Assembly: GCA_017408205.1 (NCBI GenBank)
Contig: JAFQVC010000074.1
Location: 1 to 6,638 of the forward strand
Direction of reading: 5' to 3'
Origin: Clostridia bacterium
Lineage (GTDB): Bacteria > Bacillota > Clostridia > Monoglobales > Firm-18
Length of the DNA stretch: 6,638 nt
This document shows positions 4,662 through 6,638 of this stretch, one piece after another. The translations under genes and the position numbers were made by a program. Position 1 is the stretch's first letter; every line of letters begins with the position of its first letter. The notes below the pieces were generated by a model that worked only from the letters and a program-made list of their open reading frames with translations, was not told the origin of the DNA and did not search any database.

Positions 4662-5869
4662 TATGCTGAAGTTTGTTTTTTGCCGTACTTTGCTTTATAT
4701 TCATTTGGAGTCAAATCTGTAAACGCTTTAAATGTTTTATGGAAATATGAGGGACTCTTATATCCAACCATTTCGGAAACAGAGCACACTTTGGTGTCGG
4801 AATCCTTTAATATTTCCTTTGCTTTTTCTATTCTTACGCGGGTTAAGGTATCCACAAAATTTTCTCCCACTTTTTGCTTGTAGTATGCACAGAAATAACC
4901 CCTTGACAATGCTACGAAGTTTGAAATATCGGAAAGAGAAATATCGTTCATATAGTTCTGTTCAATGTACTTCATAACTTTGGTGGGTATATTTTCCAAA
5001 TCGGTATTTCTGTTTGAAGCGGGCGTTAACTTTTGCTGAACAAAGTCATTTAATGTTTTGAAATCGTATAAAACCGATACGTCGGTATTGACCGCCAGTA
5101 TTTCGTAAAGTGTGGTTTTTAATTCCGTCATATATTTATCTATGTTTATTTTTGACGGGTTTTTAACTACTGCTATTATCTCTATGTTGTGACGTGAATA
5201 TCTTACAAACTCTGTAAACATATCCTCGTTGTCGTCGCGGACAATGTTTATAATACCGTTATATAGTCGGTACTGTCCGTATTTCCACACTTTTTTTAAA
5301 TATGTAGTGAAATTATTTATATGTATGTTTATAACAAAACCGCCGTTTTTGGAAAAACCATAAGGGAAGCCAAGAGTGGACAGTTGAAGATTAAGAGCGT
5401 CGGGTGTACTTATTCTTCCAATTAACAAATCGGAAAAGAATTCCTGACGTGCGTGAACGAACTGGTCGTCGCCATCACTCTGGCGTCTGTTTTCCCGGAA
5501 CATTGTTTCAAAAAGCATTTCGAAAGTTTCGTAAGTTTCCTTTTTGTTAAGGGGTTTCAATAAGTAGTAATAAACATTGTATTTAAGTGCTTGTCTTGCA
5601 ATGTTAAAGTTGCGGGCGGAACTTACAAAAATTATTTTTGTATCGGGATAGTCTGTATAACATAATTTTGCAATATCAATTCCAGAAATTTTCGGCATTT
5701 TAATATCTGTCACTATGATGTCAACTTCGTTTTTCTTTAAATAATTTACCGCTTCTCTGCTGTTGTTAAATACAGCAACGATTTTTGCATCGAAGTTCTG
5801 CCAGTTTACAAAACTTTCAAGGTCACGGGCGGTATCTTGTTTTTCATCAATAATGATTACGTTATACAT
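4661..5869 (-). CDS. YesN-like response regulator: receiver domain plus AraC-type DNA-binding domain
   Basis: The protein has 402 residues. The receiver domain (about 1-125) has Asp8-Glu9 in the acidic pocket, the phospho-acceptor Asp55 in VTDIKMP, Ser83/Ser84 at the switch position and Lys105 in LLKP. Residues about 135-290 form a linker region without a recognisable motif. The AraC-type domain (about 294-396) has two helix-turn-helix units: SLSDISNFVALSRGYFCAYY, then SVSEMVGYKSPSYFHKTF with the closing LTPNEYK. This build is typical of YesN-type regulators, which work with YesM-type sensor kinases and often control sugar-use genes. No kinase gene lies next to it here. It converges on the hydrolase/GH36 operon and could regulate it, but that is context only. 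The start is fixed by AGGAGGTGA four bases upstream, and it has its own promoter. Confidence 0.88.
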   Translation of the reverse strand: MYNVIIIDEKQDTARDLESFVNWQNFDAKIVAVFNNSREAVNYLKKNEVDIIVTDIKMPKISGIDIAKLCYTDYPDTKIIFVSSARNFNIARQALKYNVYYYLLKPLNKKETYETFEMLFETMFRENRRQSDGDDQFVHARQEFFSDLLIGRISTPDALNLQLSTLGFPYGFSKNGGFVINIHINNFTTYLKKVWKYGQYRLYNGIINIVRDDNEDMFTEFVRYSRHNIEIIAVVKNPSKINIDKYMTELKTTLYEILAVNTDVSVLYDFKTLNDFVQQKLTPASNRNTDLENIPTKVMKYIEQNYMNDISLSDISNFVALSRGYFCAYYKQKVGENFVDTLTRVRIEKAKEILKDSDTKVCSVSEMVGYKSPSYFHKTFKAFTDLTPNEYKAKYGKKQTSA

Positions 5870-5873
5870 TAAT

Positions 5874-5882
5874 TCACCTCCT
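5874..5882 (-). promoter_or_regulatory. Strong ribosome binding site of the regulator gene
   Basis: On the minus strand AGGAGGTGA lies 4 nt before the ATG at 5869-5867, a near-full match to the 16S anti-Shine-Dalgarno sequence. It settles the start of the response regulator. Confidence 0.85.
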
Positions 5883-5902
5883 GTGGGAACGCCACCATTG
5901 AT

Positions 5903-5931
5903 ATTATACCTTGTTTAATTTATAAAATCAA
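5903..5931 (-). promoter_or_regulatory. Sigma-A-type promoter of the regulator gene
   Basis: On the minus strand TTGATT (5931-5926) and TATAAT (5908-5903) are separated by exactly 17 nt. Transcription would start near 5896, giving a leader of about 27 nt that contains the ribosome binding site. The gene is therefore probably transcribed alone, since a terminator lies upstream at 5982-6020. Confidence 0.75.
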
Positions 5932-5981
5932 GTAAAAAGTGAAAAATATTTTGATTTTCCCATAATATAGAGCATAATAAA

Positions 5982-6020
5982 ATGAAAATAATCCCGAAAA
6001 CACAGGGTTTTCGGGATTAT
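5982..6020 (-). terminator. Intrinsic terminator of the acidic-tail membrane protein gene
   Basis: A perfect 14-bp stem pairs 5988-6001 (ATAATCCCGAAAAC) with 6007-6020 around the loop ACAGG. On the minus strand it is followed by a TTTTCATT tail. It lies 12 nt after the stop codon of the gene ending at 6033 and separates that gene from the regulator. Confidence 0.88.
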
Positions 6021-6032
6021 GTGCAATATTAA

Positions 6033-6638
6033 CTATTCCTGGGAATTTTCGTCAGTTTCTTCTACATCCTCAACAACTTCTTCGTCTTCGTAATCTTCGA
6101 AGGGGTCGTTTACAAACTCGTCAACTTCTGTTTCACCTTCTAAAAGGTTGTATGCTTCTTCTGCAATTTCAGCATCTGTGGGCATATTTCTTCTTTTGAT
6201 TAAAAGAACAACCAAAACTACTGCTATGATTAATACCGCAAGCAATATTGCAAGGGATAAGAAGTTGGGAATTGAGAATATTAAATTCACAGGGTTCTTT
6301 CTTTCAGAGTCGATATTCCATTTTAAGTTTGTACCAAGACCTGAAACTTCATCTGCATTTGAATAACTTGCGGGCAAAGGAAGGTCGATTGTTAAGGTTG
6401 CAATTGTTGGTGTAGTACCTTTTTCTGCTTCTTCTGCCGTCATTCTTGTATCATAACTTGCAGTTACAAAATATCTTGTTGAGAACAAGCCCTTGTCTTC
6501 TGCCAAGGTATAACCTACTGAAGTATTACCGTTTGAACTGAAGTTAATGGGGTCCCCTGCCAATGTATCGCTTGTTACTTCGATGTATCCCTGTTCGCCG
6601 TCTTTATATATGTCAAAACTCATACCCGCCTGCAGGTA
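6033..6638 (-). CDS. Surface protein C-terminus with membrane helix and acidic cytoplasmic tail (5' end outside window)
   Basis: The frame is open to the right edge (YLQAG precedes the Met at 6623), so the visible 201 residues are a C-terminal fragment and that Met is probably internal. Residues 1-about 115 are beta-rich and polar (YIEVTSDTLAG, PTIATLTIDLPLP) and probably lie outside the cell. Residues about 124-147 form a strong membrane helix followed by KRR, the stop-transfer signal. The last 51 residues contain no Lys, Arg or His and are dominated by Glu and Asp (YEDEEVVEDVEETDE). There is no LPXTG motif, so anchoring is by the helix. The family is not recognised; a cohesin-like or Ig-like outer domain is possible but unproven. 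A terminator follows at 5982-6020. Confidence 0.7.
   Translation of the reverse strand, partial: YLQAGMSFDIYKDGEQGYIEVTSDTLAGDPINFSSNGNTSVGYTLAEDKGLFSTRYFVTASYDTRMTAEEAEKGTTPTIATLTIDLPLPASYSNADEVSGLGTNLKWNIDSERKNPVNLIFSIPNFLSLAILLAVLIIAVVLVVLLIKRRNMPTDAEIAEEAYNLLEGETEVDEFVNDPFEDYEDEEVVEDVEETDENSQE

Noticed and set aside
6033..6623. ATG at 6623 as the start of the right-edge membrane protein
   Set aside because: No ribosome binding site precedes it, the frame is open to the window edge, and a surface protein would need a signal peptide that is absent there.
1..6638. CRISPR array, tRNA, rRNA or riboswitch
   Set aside because: No regularly spaced repeats, cloverleaf-like segment or long structured leader was seen. 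The promoters have short leaders.

Overview
The window looks like chromosomal DNA of a low-GC Firmicute, most likely a Clostridia-type (perhaps gut) anaerobe. The signs are AT-rich coding sequence, strong AGGAGG-type ribosome binding sites, near-consensus sigma-A promoters, hairpin-plus-T terminators and a YesN-like regulator next to glycan-degrading genes. The species cannot be named from the sequence.

Layout. (1) 1-441 (+) is the 3' end of a SulP-family anion permease: its last hydrophobic segment and the C-terminal STAS domain. (2) 443-1671 is an apparent accessory cassette. It is bounded by two perfect 18-nt direct repeats, and the right copy is the left arm of an intrinsic terminator. 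Inside are a terminator, a good promoter, a 5'-truncated gene remnant with an NNC motif (602-940), a small unknown membrane-anchored protein gene (955-1551) and two oppositely oriented copies of a GGGACG...CTTTTGT motif bracketing those two genes. Removing the cassette with one repeat copy would place an intact terminator directly after the permease stop codon, so I infer an insertion into that terminator. (3) 1693-4580 (+) is a two-gene operon with a perfect-consensus sigma-A promoter. It encodes an SGNH/GDSL-type hydrolase with an N-terminal beta-rich domain, then a GH36-like alpha-galactosidase, 11 nt apart. (4) A bidirectional terminator at 4628-4661 separates the operon from a convergent gene. 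(5) 5869-4661 (-) is a YesN-like response regulator (receiver domain plus AraC-type HTH) with its own promoter and no kinase gene in view. (6) 6638-6033 (-) is the 3' end of a surface protein gene with a C-terminal membrane helix and a very acidic cytoplasmic tail, followed by a strong terminator.

How it fits together. The hydrolase and the GH36 enzyme both lack signal peptides, so they probably act in the cytoplasm on imported oligosaccharides: deacylation by the first, alpha-galactoside cleavage by the second. The neighbouring regulator could control them, but nothing in the sequence proves it. The least ordinary part is the cassette at 443-1671, which reads as a decayed toxin/immunity-like or other accessory gene pair.
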